Origin: Methylophilus sp.
GTDB taxonomy: Bacteria > Pseudomonadota > Gammaproteobacteria > Burkholderiales > Methylophilaceae
NCBI GenBank assembly: GCA_030696695.1
Contig: JAUYRP010000011.1
Location: forward strand, 186,001 to 250,000
Direction: 5' to 3'
DNA: 64,000 nt
Notes under the pieces: model-generated
Told to the model about the DNA's origin: nothing
The model's input: the letters and a program-made list of their open reading frames with translations, nothing else
Databases searched by the model: none
Shown here: positions 1 to 8,892 of the stretch, piece by piece
How the letters are laid out: the number at the start of each line of letters is the position of its first letter
Numbering within the stretch: the first letter of the stretch is position 1
Translations under genes and position numbers: made by a program

Positions 1-27
1 TGTGCGCCACCGATATCCCAGCCTACT

Positions 28-1047
28 CTATACTTTGTTTTCAACATTAAACTCTACTGGATTTCTTTTAATGGCCGACACATCTACAGTTCTACCCAGC
101 ATTGCATTCATCACCAAATGTGCAGGGTTACAACCTATCGCCTCATGCAAATACACATAACTTGTAGTCAGCCTGGGGTTAATTTCCACAATGGACACAC
201 TGCCTTTACTATCTGTATTTAATAGCACATCCATGCCAAAATAGCCTACTAAGCCAGGCAATACTGACTTAACTTGATTTGCCAATTCGCTCAATTGAGC
301 CCAATATTCACATGCCCCATTAATCACACCACCTATATAGCTAAATTGCCCGTGATGCAATCGTATGGATTGTAGATTACAACTTAGTACGATTGCTTCA
401 TCTTTCAAACCTAGCACAGAGATACTGGCTGGAACACCAATCAAATATGGCTGAATTATATGTGTATTTTTTCGTTGCAGATCATCATCAAACCAACTGT
501 TAACAGCGTCTATGTCACTTAACATAAAAGTTGCTTCACACCCAGCACCATCATTTGGTTTAACGACCCATCCACCAATCACGTCAGGCATCCAGTCATC
601 ATAAAAATAAGTAGGAATGACCGGTAGTTTTGCATCCCCCAGCACCTGCGCCATCTGATACTTATTACTTGCAATCGCAATAGTCTCATGGCTTACACCT
701 ATCCATAGTGGTTTGTCAGCAACGACTAATGCCGAAAATTTTTGCAATATGCCATTGGACTCTGGCGCAACCACCCATACCGCATCAGCTGACGCCACAC
801 ACTCACGCCAAATCGGCCAAGCATCCTGCTCTGCTTGTATTTCAAGGCTCTTAATAGCCACATCTGGAATTTGCAAGCGAGTATCATGGGTGGTGGTGAT
901 TTGCCAATCATCTAGTGCAGACAAGTCGCGCAATAGCGCGTCACGCATTAAAATACCCTCTCTTAATAGGCTTTCTGGTAAATCGGCTCCCGCTAAACCG
1001 CCCCCAGTGATAAACTCGCACACAAATAGTGTTCGTTGTGATTTCAT
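28..1047 (-). CDS. ATP-grasp ligase of the C1-cofactor set (MfnD-like)
   Basis: Protein of 339 aa from the ATG at 1047. It starts MKSQRTLFVCEF and carries an N-terminal ITGGG motif. The ATP-grasp core follows, with a VVKPNDGAG nucleotide-binding stretch near the middle and VEINPRLTTSYVYL near the C-terminus, the metal-binding ENPR-type motif. Such proteins ligate an amine and a carboxylate with ATP. The closest known role is tyramine-glutamate ligase MfnD of methylofuran synthesis, and homologues sit in methylotroph H4MPT/methylofuran clusters. The substrate is inferred, not shown. A longer reading frame runs up to 1116, but that stretch encodes the conserved start of the HisA-like protein on the other strand. 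AGGA lies 12 bases before the chosen ATG. Confidence 0.75.
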   Translation of the reverse strand: MKSQRTLFVCEFITGGGLAGADLPESLLREGILMRDALLRDLSALDDWQITTTHDTRLQIPDVAIKSLEIQAEQDAWPIWRECVASADAVWVVAPESNGILQKFSALVVADKPLWIGVSHETIAIASNKYQMAQVLGDAKLPVIPTYFYDDWMPDVIGGWVVKPNDGAGCEATFMLSDIDAVNSWFDDDLQRKNTHIIQPYLIGVPASISVLGLKDEAIVLSCNLQSIRLHHGQFSYIGGVINGACEYWAQLSELANQVKSVLPGLVGYFGMDVLLNTDSKGSVSIVEINPRLTTSYVYLHEAIGCNPAHLVMNAMLGRTVDVSAIKRNPVEFNVENKV

Positions 1048-1048
1048 T

Positions 1049-1765
1049 GTGCGTATTATTCCTGTGATTGATTTACTAGAGGGTATTGTGGTGCATGCCA
1101 AGCAAGGGCAGCGCAAATACTATCAACCAATCGTTTCTTCACTCACTGCCTCCAGCAAACCTTTAGATATTGTAAAGGCTTTTATGGAGATTTACCCATT
1201 TGAAACGCTGTATATCGCCGATTTAAACGCCATACAAAGACTGCACTCACCGATTCAAAGCCATCAAGCAGTGGTTGCAGAAATTCAAAATACGTTTCCA
1301 GAACTCCATATTTGGTTAGATGCTGGCGTCCGCAATACATTAGATGTGCAGCCATGGCAATCGCTTAACACTTCACTTGTGTTAGGCACAGAAAGTCTTG
1401 AGAGTTTTGTAGAGTACGAAAAAATAATGGAAGCAATGTTTGGCAACATTGTACTTTCACTAGACTTTATGCCTAACGGCTACCAAGGTCTTGAGATTTT
1501 TCTGCGTAACTGCCTGCATTGGCCTAAAGATGTGATCGTCATGACACTCAGTCATGTTGGCATGCAGCAAGGTGTTGCGAGTAGTACGTTACAAAAAATT
1601 GTGCAGTTATCGCATCAACATCGCTTGTATGCCGCAGGTGGTGTAACAAGCCTTACAGATGTTGCGCAGCTAGAGCGTTTAGGTGTACATGGTGCATTGG
1701 TAGCCACTGCATTACATAACCAGCAACTGGATGCCACAATGCTACGGCAACTTTCACCGACATAA
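1049..1765 (+). CDS. HisA-like TIM-barrel protein
   Basis: Protein of 238 aa from a GTG at 1049, reading (M)RIIPVIDLLEGIVVHAKQG. This is the HisA/HisF signature of a phosphate-binding (beta/alpha)8 barrel, with YIADLNAI, WLDAGVR and YAAGGVTSLTD following in family order. Length fits HisA (about 240 aa). True histidine isomerase genes sit in his operons. Stand-alone HisA-like genes next to H4MPT/methylofuran genes are known in methylotrophs and are suspected to act in C1-cofactor synthesis; that role is inferred here from position. The frame is open back to 713, but that part is antisense to the ATP-grasp gene. No clear ribosome-binding site precedes the GTG. The start codon lies one base from that of the divergent ATP-grasp gene. 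Confidence 0.75.
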   Translation: MRIIPVIDLLEGIVVHAKQGQRKYYQPIVSSLTASSKPLDIVKAFMEIYPFETLYIADLNAIQRLHSPIQSHQAVVAEIQNTFPELHIWLDAGVRNTLDVQPWQSLNTSLVLGTESLESFVEYEKIMEAMFGNIVLSLDFMPNGYQGLEIFLRNCLHWPKDVIVMTLSHVGMQQGVASSTLQKIVQLSHQHRLYAAGGVTSLTDVAQLERLGVHGALVATALHNQQLDATMLRQLSPT

Positions 1766-1789
1766 AAAACCCGAGTAAACTCGGGTTTT
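1766..1789. terminator. bidirectional terminator
   Basis: Perfect 11-bp inverted repeat AAAACCCGAGT / ACTCGGGTTTT with a 2-base AA centre, directly after the HisA-like stop codon. It ends in T-runs on both strands, so it can serve the HisA-like gene and the convergent hxlB. Confidence 0.85.
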
Positions 1790-1825
1790 ATCGCAGCTGT
1801 TCTAACACGCTCAATCAGGGTTGAA

Positions 1826-2365
1826 CTACTCTAAGTTTGCGTGAATTGCGCGCATACCTTCTTCAGTTAAATCTTTAGCGAAAATTAAATCAGCAATCGC
1901 AGCTTCCAAGAATATCAAGGTTGAAAGCTCAAATTGTGAGCCCATCGGCATACCTTTAGTCAGCGGGAAGCTGTTGTCGTTACCAATTTGAATCACTAAA
2001 TCAGCTACATCCGCCATGGCAGATGATTTTTTCATTGAAATCACCACTAGTTTTGCACCTACTGATTTGGCTTTTTTAACAAACGGCAATAATGTTTCTG
2101 TTCCGCCGGAGCCAGACACCAACACCAATAAATCACCTGCTTTAATGGCTGGTGTCACCACTTCGCCTATCATGCTAACGTTATAACCAGCATGCACTAA
2201 ACGCATGGCAAAAAAGCGTGATACCAGTAGTGAACGACCTGCGCCGCCAATGAATGTGCGACCTGCAGCCTCAACCAACTTCAAAAGCTCAGCTGCTTTA
2301 GAATTGTCTGTTTCAGCCAAAATGCTGGTTAATTTGTTTAAAATCAATGACTGACTATTGCTCAT
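1826..2365 (-). CDS. hxlB: 6-phospho-3-hexuloisomerase
   Basis: 179-aa SIS-domain sugar-phosphate isomerase, the usual family length. GAGRSLLVSRFFAMRL and VLVSGSGGTETLLPF form the phosphosugar-binding SIS pockets. It converts D-arabino-3-hexulose 6-phosphate, the product of formaldehyde fixation, to fructose 6-phosphate in the ribulose monophosphate cycle, in the cytosol. It lies downstream of hxlA on the same strand, but a strong terminator stands between them, so it should be expressed less than hxlA or from its own short promoter region. The start at 2365 is supported by AAGGAA 6 bases upstream. In methylotrophs the gene is also called hpi or rmpB. Confidence 0.93.
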   Translation of the reverse strand: MSNSQSLILNKLTSILAETDNSKAAELLKLVEAAGRTFIGGAGRSLLVSRFFAMRLVHAGYNVSMIGEVVTPAIKAGDLLVLVSGSGGTETLLPFVKKAKSVGAKLVVISMKKSSAMADVADLVIQIGNDNSFPLTKGMPMGSQFELSTLIFLEAAIADLIFAKDLTEEGMRAIHANLE

Positions 2366-2422
2366 ATTATTTCCTTATTTAGTCTAAGCTTGCGCTCTAA
2401 AATGGGTTAAAAAAATAGGATA

Positions 2423-2456
2423 AAAAAACCCGACACATTACTGAGTCGGGTTTTTT
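2423..2456. terminator. terminator between hxlA and hxlB
   Basis: A 12-bp perfect stem (A6-CCCGAC / GTCGGG-T6) around a 10-base loop, with T-runs on both strands. It sits 40 bases after the hxlA stop codon and 58 bases before the hxlB start codon. Confidence 0.85.
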
Positions 2457-2496
2457 ATTCACTCATATCAATAATTGCTTATTGATGCAGGTTAAA

Positions 2497-3129
2497 TTAA
2501 CCGTGAGCGATTTTTGTGATTTCAGCAGCAGAAGCAGCAGGATCAGCAGCACCGTAGATAGCAGCGCCAGCAACGATGATCGTTGCGCCAGCGTCACGTA
2601 CTTGAGCAGCTGTTGCAGCTTTAACGCCACCAGCAACTGAGATCTCAACGCCTAAGTTCAAACCAGAAACCAATGCTAAGTCAGCAAATGGAGTTTGGCC
2701 AGCAGCTTGTTGGTCTAAACCAGTGTGCACGCCAATGATGTGTGCGCCTAATTTAGCAACTTCTTGTGTACGTGCTTTTTTGTCAGCAACGTTGATCAAG
2801 TCAACTTGTGCTTTTTTGCCGTATTTGTTAGCAACATCGATTACACCTTTGATTGTACCGATATCAGCAACGCCTAATACAGTCACGATGTCTGCACCAG
2901 CTTTGTAGAATGGCTCAGCTTCGTAGAAGCCAGCGTCCATTGTTTTCAAATCAACTAAAATTTTGTTGTTTGGGAATTTAGCACGTAATGTTTCTACTAA
3001 TTTGATACCGTTGTGCTTAATGCATGGTGTACCGATTTCTAAGATGTCTACGTGTGGTGCAACTGAAGCTGCTAATGCAACTGTTGCGTCAAAATCTAAT
3101 GAATCTAATGCCATTTGGGTTTGAGCCAT
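2497..3129 (-). CDS. hxlA: 3-hexulose-6-phosphate synthase
   Basis: 210-aa orotidine-5-phosphate-decarboxylase-superfamily barrel. It joins formaldehyde to ribulose 5-phosphate to give 3-hexulose 6-phosphate, the formaldehyde-fixing step of the RuMP cycle. The metal-binding DLKTMDAG motif, ADIVTVLG, VHTGLDQQ and ISVAGGVK are all present in family order. The ATG at 3129 (MAQTQMALDSLD) is preferred over an upstream frame because GGAG lies 5 bases before it and the known family begins here. Transaldolase, which helps regenerate ribulose 5-phosphate, lies just upstream on the same strand. Also called hps or rmpA. Confidence 0.95.
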   Translation of the reverse strand: MAQTQMALDSLDFDATVALAASVAPHVDILEIGTPCIKHNGIKLVETLRAKFPNNKILVDLKTMDAGFYEAEPFYKAGADIVTVLGVADIGTIKGVIDVANKYGKKAQVDLINVADKKARTQEVAKLGAHIIGVHTGLDQQAAGQTPFADLALVSGLNLGVEISVAGGVKAATAAQVRDAGATIIVAGAAIYGAADPAASAAEITKIAHG

Positions 3130-3207
3130 GGTGTTCTCCAAAGTTAATAAATATTTTTCTTAAATGCTAATTTCTAGCGAACTAGAGAATTAGCGTACTA
3201 CAGAATT

Positions 3208-3239
3208 TAAGCAGGACGCTTATGTTAAGTGCCCTGCTC
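3208..3239. other. hairpin in the tal-hxlA gap
   Basis: Inverted repeat GCAGG / CCTGC with a partial inner stem (CACTT against AAGCG). It has no T-run, so it may be an RNA stem in the hxlA leader or part of a weak terminator for tal. Confidence 0.35.
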
Positions 3240-3314
3240 AATTATGTCAATGTTAAAGCAGTTTAATTACAGTCATATGACCATTAAAGTATGATCAAGT
3301 CTTTCGCAAAACGT

Positions 3315-4268
3315 TTACAGCTTTGCGCTTAATGCTGCTTCTAATTTGTTTTGGTCTACTACGAAACCACGAATACCTTCTGCTAATTTCTCAGTAGCCA
3401 TTGCATCTTCATTCAATGCAAAGCGGAACTCTTCTTCTGTCATTTTTGCAGGAGGTGTTTTTGTAGCGCCTGTGTCTTTGAGCACTTGTACTAAGGTACC
3501 TTCAGTCGCTGCTAAGTCTTGCAATAAGTTTGGTGACACAGTTAAACGATCACAGCCAGCTAATGCAATTAATTCGCCTGTGTTACGGAAAGAAGCACCC
3601 ATTACTACTGTTTTGTAACCGTGTTCTTTGTAATATGCATAGATAGCACGCACTGACACAACGCCTGGATCGGTTTCTTGTGTGTACTCAGTACCTGGAT
3701 TTTTTGCTTTGTACCAGTCTAAGATACGGCCAACGAATGGAGAAATCAAAAACACGCCAGCTTCTGCACATGCACGCGCTTGTCCAAAACCGAATAACAA
3801 TGTGAGATTACATTGGATGCCTTCTTTTTCAAGAATCTCACCCGCTTTGATGCCTTCCCATGTAGATGCCAACTTAATCAATACGCGGTCTTTGCTGATG
3901 CCTGACTCTTCGTAAAGTTTGATTAATTTACGGCCTTTAGCCACCATTGCATCTAGGTTGAAAGACAAACGTGCGTCTACTTCTGTAGAAATACGGCCTG
4001 GTACTACTTTAGTAATTTCTGCGCCAATCAACACAGCCAATTTATCAGCAGCGCTGTCAATTTGTTCGGCTTTGGTACCACCTTGTGCTTTTGCATAAGC
4101 AATTGCAGCATCAATTAAAGGAGCATATTGCGGTAATTGACTCGCTTTTAACACCAATGACGGGTTAGTTGTTGCATCTACTGGTTTTACTGTTTTAATT
4201 GCTTCTACGTCGCCTGTATCAGCCACGATAGTAGTCATTGCTTTAAGTTGGTCTAATAAATTTGCCAT
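3315..4268 (-). CDS. tal: transaldolase
   Basis: 317-aa class I transaldolase, the length of E. coli Tal[14 protein letters not shown] opens the barrel and [12 protein letters not shown] places the Schiff-base lysine at K132, the E. coli position. It moves a dihydroxyacetone unit between sugar phosphates in the cytosol and regenerates ribulose 5-phosphate for formaldehyde fixation. It lies upstream of hxlA and hxlB on the same strand, separated from hxlA by about 185 bp. AGGAGG lies 5 bases before the ATG, one of the best ribosome-binding sites in the window, which fits high expression. Confidence 0.95.
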   Translation of the reverse strand: MANLLDQLKAMTTIVADTGDVEAIKTVKPVDATTNPSLVLKASQLPQYAPLIDAAIAYAKAQGGTKAEQIDSAADKLAVLIGAEITKVVPGRISTEVDARLSFNLDAMVAKGRKLIKLYEESGISKDRVLIKLASTWEGIKAGEILEKEGIQCNLTLLFGFGQARACAEAGVFLISPFVGRILDWYKAKNPGTEYTQETDPGVVSVRAIYAYYKEHGYKTVVMGASFRNTGELIALAGCDRLTVSPNLLQDLAATEGTLVQVLKDTGATKTPPAKMTEEEFRFALNEDAMATEKLAEGIRGFVVDQNKLEAALSAKL

Positions 4269-4518
4269 TGCATCCTCCTAGAAAATTGCCTATCTTGATT
4301 TCGCCAAAAATTTAACCTCAGCATTATAGCTTAATTTGCGTAAGATGCATGGACAACTTATACAAGAAATAAAATCCAATGCTAGCAGAGCTTGGCTAGA
4401 GATAACCTTAATCCACCTGCGTGCTGTTCATCAAAAATGCAACACTAAAAATTACTCTCTGGACTGTCTTCTTGGTTTGTTTATCTAGAAATCAAGGAAC
4501 AAATTCACAGAAATTGAA

Positions 4519-6483
4519 TTAATCCTGATGTGTTTGAAAGCCTATCATCGGCAATTGCAGCCTAAAAGTAGCACCAGAATCTGCCACGCTTTCCAGTGCA
4601 ATGCTGCCTAAATGCTTTTCTATAACAGTTTTTACAAAGTACAAACCTAGACCTGTGCCATCATTACTGGACTCGTGCATTTTCAGACGAGAAAACCGCT
4701 TAAACACGTCCGCTTGTACTGACTGCTCAATACCTGGCCCTTGATCGGTGACAGAAAGCATCACCACCTGTTCTACGAGGTAGACCTTGAGCGTAATAAT
4801 TACCTCTGTGTTGCTGGGACTATATTTAATAGCATTGGAGATTAAATTATAGATAGCCCGATGTAACAAGCCAAAATTCCCATTGACCCACGCTACGCCA
4901 TCTACAAGATTTCGATGTAGTGTAATATTTTTTCGTTGTGCTGTTTCATACCCATCATCAATGGCTTGATGGACCAAACCCACTAAGTCTATTTCATTAA
5001 ATTGATGATTGTTCATCATTTCAGCGCGCGACGTTTGAAGAAAGTCTTCAGCCAAATCTAGTGCCCTAGATAAAGACGCATGTAATTTAGCTGCCTCAGG
5101 GGGCGACTGCTCAATCACCATCAAAGCAGCGGCCAAAGGCGCGCGTATGTCATGCGAGATAAAAGCCAACGTCTCTTCTCGATTGTTTTGCAAAAATCTC
5201 AGTTGCTCTGAAGCGTTTCTTACCTGTGCAATCCGTGTATCAAAGGTGTCATAACCTTCCATGGGTGTTAGCTGAGGTTGCGTTGGTAGATTAAGCAAAT
5301 GCTGCTGTAAATAATGTAATTCATCGTCTAAATAAGCATGTGCAGCTTCAAGCTTACGCCAACTCCATATGGGATATGCGAGGATAAGCGCGGCCAGACC
5401 AGCTGCAGGCGGAACCCAAATATTAAACAATTTAGGAAGCAGACTTGCCATCAGTGCAATCAACATTAAAAACATTAGTGTTGTGACAAACCCAATCAAA
5501 GGTATTTGTTTAGGCAACCAAATAAGCGGCATTACAGCACAACACATGATTAATACAGTGCTCAGCCAAAATGGTACCGTCTGAATTAGTGTGTGTGCTC
5601 GTAATGAGGTAAATACATTTGCATGAAACTCTACGCCTGCCATTGGCTGACCAGAAAATGACACGGGCGTGGTCAACCAATCGTTCATACCTAACGCTGT
5701 TGCACCGACTAGCACCACTTTGTTATGGAATAAGCCTTGCGGATACTCTCCATTCAGTACTTGCGCATACGAAATTCGAGCAAAATGGCCTGGTGGTCCA
5801 GTAAAATTGATTTGCCTTTGCAACGCTCTAGTCAATGTAAATTGATGCTGTGTTGGTTGATTGGCTGAGTGTGTCGATTGATTTTTCGTGGGCTGCTGCT
5901 GAGATACATTCAACACCGCCTGTGCGAACAACTGCCAATAAGGCAAGCCTACGCCTTCAAACAAATAGACACTCCTTGCAATCCCGTCACGGTCAAGCAC
6001 CGCATGTACTCTACCTAAATCAGCCGCATGTTCTGCAAGCATAGGGAGTGGCAAGGTTTCAACGACTTGTCCGTTGGTACGTGTTGCTTCTATCAACACT
6101 GGCAACACCACGCGTTGAGATGTTGCCATTGCTGCAGCCAACGCTACATCTGCCGCAGGATTGCCCTGTTCTGACTCTGCAAAGATGACATCAAAGCCAA
6201 TGACTGCAGGTGATTCAGCACTAATACGCTGTATTAATTGTGCGTGTATGTTTCTAGTCCATGGCCATCGCCCTATCTCGGACAAGCTATTTTGGTCAAC
6301 CGCGACAATCACAACATCATTTGGCGCGGATGTTGTCATAACACGTTGACCAATATCAAATATCCAGAAATCCACTCGGTCTAGTACATGCGTCAGATGA
6401 AATACAAACGACAGCAGCAGCAAAATGAGTGCGGATGAAGCTAAATCACTGAGCGAGATAAATGGTCTGAATAAATTGCGCAC
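4519..6483 (-). CDS. CHASE2-domain sensor histidine kinase
   Basis: 654-aa membrane sensor kinase. An N-terminal membrane helix (about residues 12-30) is followed by a periplasmic CHASE2 domain (VVIVAVDQNSLSEIGRWPW, then VIGFDVIF and a VLVGATALG stretch), then three membrane segments around 300-375 and a short coil. The HisKA box FISHDIRAPLAA puts the phospho-acceptor at H444. The ATPase domain shows N (LISNAIKYSP), G1 (DQGPGIE) and G2 (GTGLGLYFV) boxes. It is the last gene of an operon with a LysM-FecR protein and an OmpR-type regulator, the probable cognate partner. The ligand is unknown. Confidence 0.88.
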   Translation of the reverse strand: MRNLFRPFISLSDLASSALILLLLSFVFHLTHVLDRVDFWIFDIGQRVMTTSAPNDVVIVAVDQNSLSEIGRWPWTRNIHAQLIQRISAESPAVIGFDVIFAESEQGNPAADVALAAAMATSQRVVLPVLIEATRTNGQVVETLPLPMLAEHAADLGRVHAVLDRDGIARSVYLFEGVGLPYWQLFAQAVLNVSQQQPTKNQSTHSANQPTQHQFTLTRALQRQINFTGPPGHFARISYAQVLNGEYPQGLFHNKVVLVGATALGMNDWLTTPVSFSGQPMAGVEFHANVFTSLRAHTLIQTVPFWLSTVLIMCCAVMPLIWLPKQIPLIGFVTTLMFLMLIALMASLLPKLFNIWVPPAAGLAALILAYPIWSWRKLEAAHAYLDDELHYLQQHLLNLPTQPQLTPMEGYDTFDTRIAQVRNASEQLRFLQNNREETLAFISHDIRAPLAAALMVIEQSPPEAAKLHASLSRALDLAEDFLQTSRAEMMNNHQFNEIDLVGLVHQAIDDGYETAQRKNITLHRNLVDGVAWVNGNFGLLHRAIYNLISNAIKYSPSNTEVIITLKVYLVEQVVMLSVTDQGPGIEQSVQADVFKRFSRLKMHESSNDGTGLGLYFVKTVIEKHLGSIALESVADSGATFRLQLPMIGFQTHQD

Positions 6484-6508
6484 TGGGTTGAATTTGCATC
6501 AGACCGTA

Positions 6509-8119
6509 TTAAGGTGGCGATGCATTAAATGAATATACAGCGGCGGGTCCAGGCGTACCATCGTCATCAAGATAACGTACATAAAGCTTTTGCTCACCGT
6601 ATTCTTTTAGCAAGAATTGATAACTTGTATGCGTATTTACCTCTCCCCAAACATCTACCTGATTGTTTTTAGGGTTGTCTAAATTAAATTGGTATTGGTA
6701 GGGCTCAGGTGGCAATGCAATCGCTATATAGACACGATTTTGAGATACCTTGACCTGCATCTGACTGATATCGGGCGCTTCTGGGGGTGGCTTTACATTA
6801 AATGACAACGCAGTCCATGCGCTTTGCTTCTCAGCACCATTTGATGGCGCGATCGCAGCAATTCGCCAATGATATTCACCCGCTTGTAAGACTTGTTGAA
6901 TATGCATATTGGCATGCGTTACGCGCGTTTGCACAATAGGTTGACTAAACCCTTTATCCGTTGACACTTCAACTGCATAGGCAGTCGCCAAAGCATCTGC
7001 TTGCCATCGAAGTGTCGGCATGCGCTCTCTTATCAACTGTCCATGCTGCGGGTAAAGCGCAGTAGGTGTCTGAGGACTTAATTCAACATTAAAGCCATGT
7101 GTTGCATCTAATCCAGCTATGCCATATTGATCTATTGCGCGCACACTCAAATAATAGTGACCTTCGGGTAATTGATTCATGGTCAGTTTTGGCTCTGTCA
7201 CATTCGATTCAGCAACCAAACTCTGCATATCAGGTGACGTACTCAGTTTTGTTTGCCATGCTTTGGCACCTTGGTCAATTGGCCAATCAAATACCGCTGG
7301 TAGCGTACTGACTGTCGCAATCATTTTGGAAGTATTCACGGCTGGCAGCAAAGGCACTGGGGCAATGGGAGTCTGACCTAGCGTGGCTTGGCTGCCAAAC
7401 CCTTCACTCACTAGCACTTCAGAATCGACAGCGGCAAGTGCCACTTGTCCATGTAATGTCGCTTGCGTTGTGCTATCTTTATCAGCACCTACTCGGAATT
7501 GTGTTCCACGTACCGCCGCAATCGCACTCGGGGTAATAATCTGCATGGCATTACCTTTCACACGCTTGGGGTTTGCGAGCGTTTCTGTTTGCCCATGTTG
7601 TAAGCGTATTTTGGTATCGACCATCGCTCCACCACTGTACAAACTCAGTGTATCGAGCACGAGTAAGCCGTTAGACCCAAGTGTGGTACGTGACCCATCC
7701 GCAAATCCGAGGGTGATTTGGCTGTTGTTCAACGTGCGAATTTGAGCGCCCGGCCCCAGTGTCTGCCCTTTAGACAAAGGGATGTAAACACCATGGCTTT
7801 GCAGCGACTCCGCTTGACCAGCAATATGGATCACTTCTGCTTTAGCTGGGGATTGCTTAAGTAAAGACAAAGGCACTTGGAGTATGGAACCAATGGGCAT
7901 CCGGTATGGGTCTTTGATTTGGTTGAGCGCTTGCAACTTTACCCAATCGTCAGGATTAATTAAATGTGCCCGACTGAAATGGATAAGCGTGTCACCAGGC
8001 TTAATCGTATAAAGCCATGCTATTTCTTGCGCTGCTGCAAATCCAGTAGCCAAGCAGCTAAATAAAACACAACATGCTATTGATAAACGATGAAGTATTA
8101 TTTTTCTAGGTAATATCAT
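6509..8119 (-). CDS. LysM and FecR domain secreted protein
   Basis: 536-aa exported protein with a signal peptide (about residues 1-30, ending near FAAAQ). A LysM motif follows (IKPGDTLIHFSRAHLINPDDWVKL), so it probably touches peptidoglycan. The FecR domain spans about 100-250 (ADGSRTTLGSNG, IITPSAIAAVRGTQFRV). The C-terminal half looks like fibronectin-III or beta-sandwich repeats (HYYLSVRAIDQYGIAG, EYHWRIAAIAP). It lies 7 bases after the response-regulator gene and 25 bases before the CHASE2 kinase. This arrangement suggests a periplasmic partner that passes a cell-wall signal to the kinase; that is inference. Confidence 0.85.
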   Translation of the reverse strand: MILPRKIILHRLSIACCVLFSCLATGFAAAQEIAWLYTIKPGDTLIHFSRAHLINPDDWVKLQALNQIKDPYRMPIGSILQVPLSLLKQSPAKAEVIHIAGQAESLQSHGVYIPLSKGQTLGPGAQIRTLNNSQITLGFADGSRTTLGSNGLLVLDTLSLYSGGAMVDTKIRLQHGQTETLANPKRVKGNAMQIITPSAIAAVRGTQFRVGADKDSTTQATLHGQVALAAVDSEVLVSEGFGSQATLGQTPIAPVPLLPAVNTSKMIATVSTLPAVFDWPIDQGAKAWQTKLSTSPDMQSLVAESNVTEPKLTMNQLPEGHYYLSVRAIDQYGIAGLDATHGFNVELSPQTPTALYPQHGQLIRERMPTLRWQADALATAYAVEVSTDKGFSQPIVQTRVTHANMHIQQVLQAGEYHWRIAAIAPSNGAEKQSAWTALSFNVKPPPEAPDISQMQVKVSQNRVYIAIALPPEPYQYQFNLDNPKNNQVDVWGEVNTHTSYQFLLKEYGEQKLYVRYLDDDGTPGPAAVYSFNASPP

Positions 8120-8126
8120 CTTGTCA

Positions 8127-8810
8127 TTAATCGATCTGCTCTAAGCGGTACCCTTGATGATAAACAGAAATGAGTCGCCAGCCAAATGGAGGGAGTAATT
8201 TCAACTTACTGCGTAAATGGCTAACATGCACATCTATCGTGCGTGTATCAATGTTAGGTGAAGTCGCCCAGACTACTTTTGTGAGATGCGAACGTGATAG
8301 CAACACGCCCATTTGGCTGAAAAAGTACAACGCTAAGTCCGTCTCTTTTTCTGTTAGCTTGACTTGAGATTGATCAATCTCAAATTTACGCTTGTCAAAA
8401 TCCACTGTGATGTGGCCGTATTGCAGCACAGTCTGATGATTGGATTTATCTGAGCCACGCCGATACAGTGCATTGATTCTTGCAAGTAATACGCGTGGAT
8501 TGGGTGGTTTGACGATGTAATCATCCGCGCCGGCTTCTATTACAGCGGCCACGTCTTCTTCTGCATCTCGGCCCGTGAGAAATACAATTGGCGGGTAATT
8601 TCCTTTGATCTTAAGGCTGGCCAGCACTTCAGTGCCCGACATATCAGGCACTTCCCAGTCCAATATCACCATATCGTAACGATTTGAATTAAGCGCTTTA
8701 AGACATTCACGACCTGATAAAAAACAATCCACATCATGTCCAGCCGTTTGCAATACCTGACTGACTTCACTTGCAAATATTGGATCATCTTCCAGAAATG
8801 CAATTTTCAT
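8127..8810 (-). CDS. OmpR/PhoB-family response regulator
   Basis: 227-aa two-component regulator. The receiver domain (1-120) has the acidic pocket EDD at 7-9, phospho-acceptor D51 in MVILDWEVPDMSG and the conserved lysine in VKPPNPR. The winged-helix output domain follows (LTEKETDLALYFF, DTRTIDVHVSHLRSKL, GYRLEQID). It is first in the operon with the LysM-FecR protein and the CHASE2 kinase, so phosphorylation by that kinase is likely. The target promoters cannot be seen from this window. Confidence 0.9.
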   Translation of the reverse strand: MKIAFLEDDPIFASEVSQVLQTAGHDVDCFLSGRECLKALNSNRYDMVILDWEVPDMSGTEVLASLKIKGNYPPIVFLTGRDAEEDVAAVIEAGADDYIVKPPNPRVLLARINALYRRGSDKSNHQTVLQYGHITVDFDKRKFEIDQSQVKLTEKETDLALYFFSQMGVLLSRSHLTKVVWATSPNIDTRTIDVHVSHLRSKLKLLPPFGWRLISVYHQGYRLEQID

Positions 8811-8892
8811 CTACTTCTGCTTTCTAAACTATGCGAAGAATATTGTCACATAAATGTATGTTAATCGCATATGTAGCAATTGTTAAAATTCA

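Noticed and set aside
713-1048. N-terminal extension of the HisA-like frame
   Set aside because: It is antisense to the ATP-grasp gene, low in family signal, and HisA-like proteins begin at the RIIPVIDLL motif.
1048-1116. N-terminal extension of the ATP-grasp frame
   Set aside because: This DNA encodes the conserved start of the HisA-like protein on the other strand.
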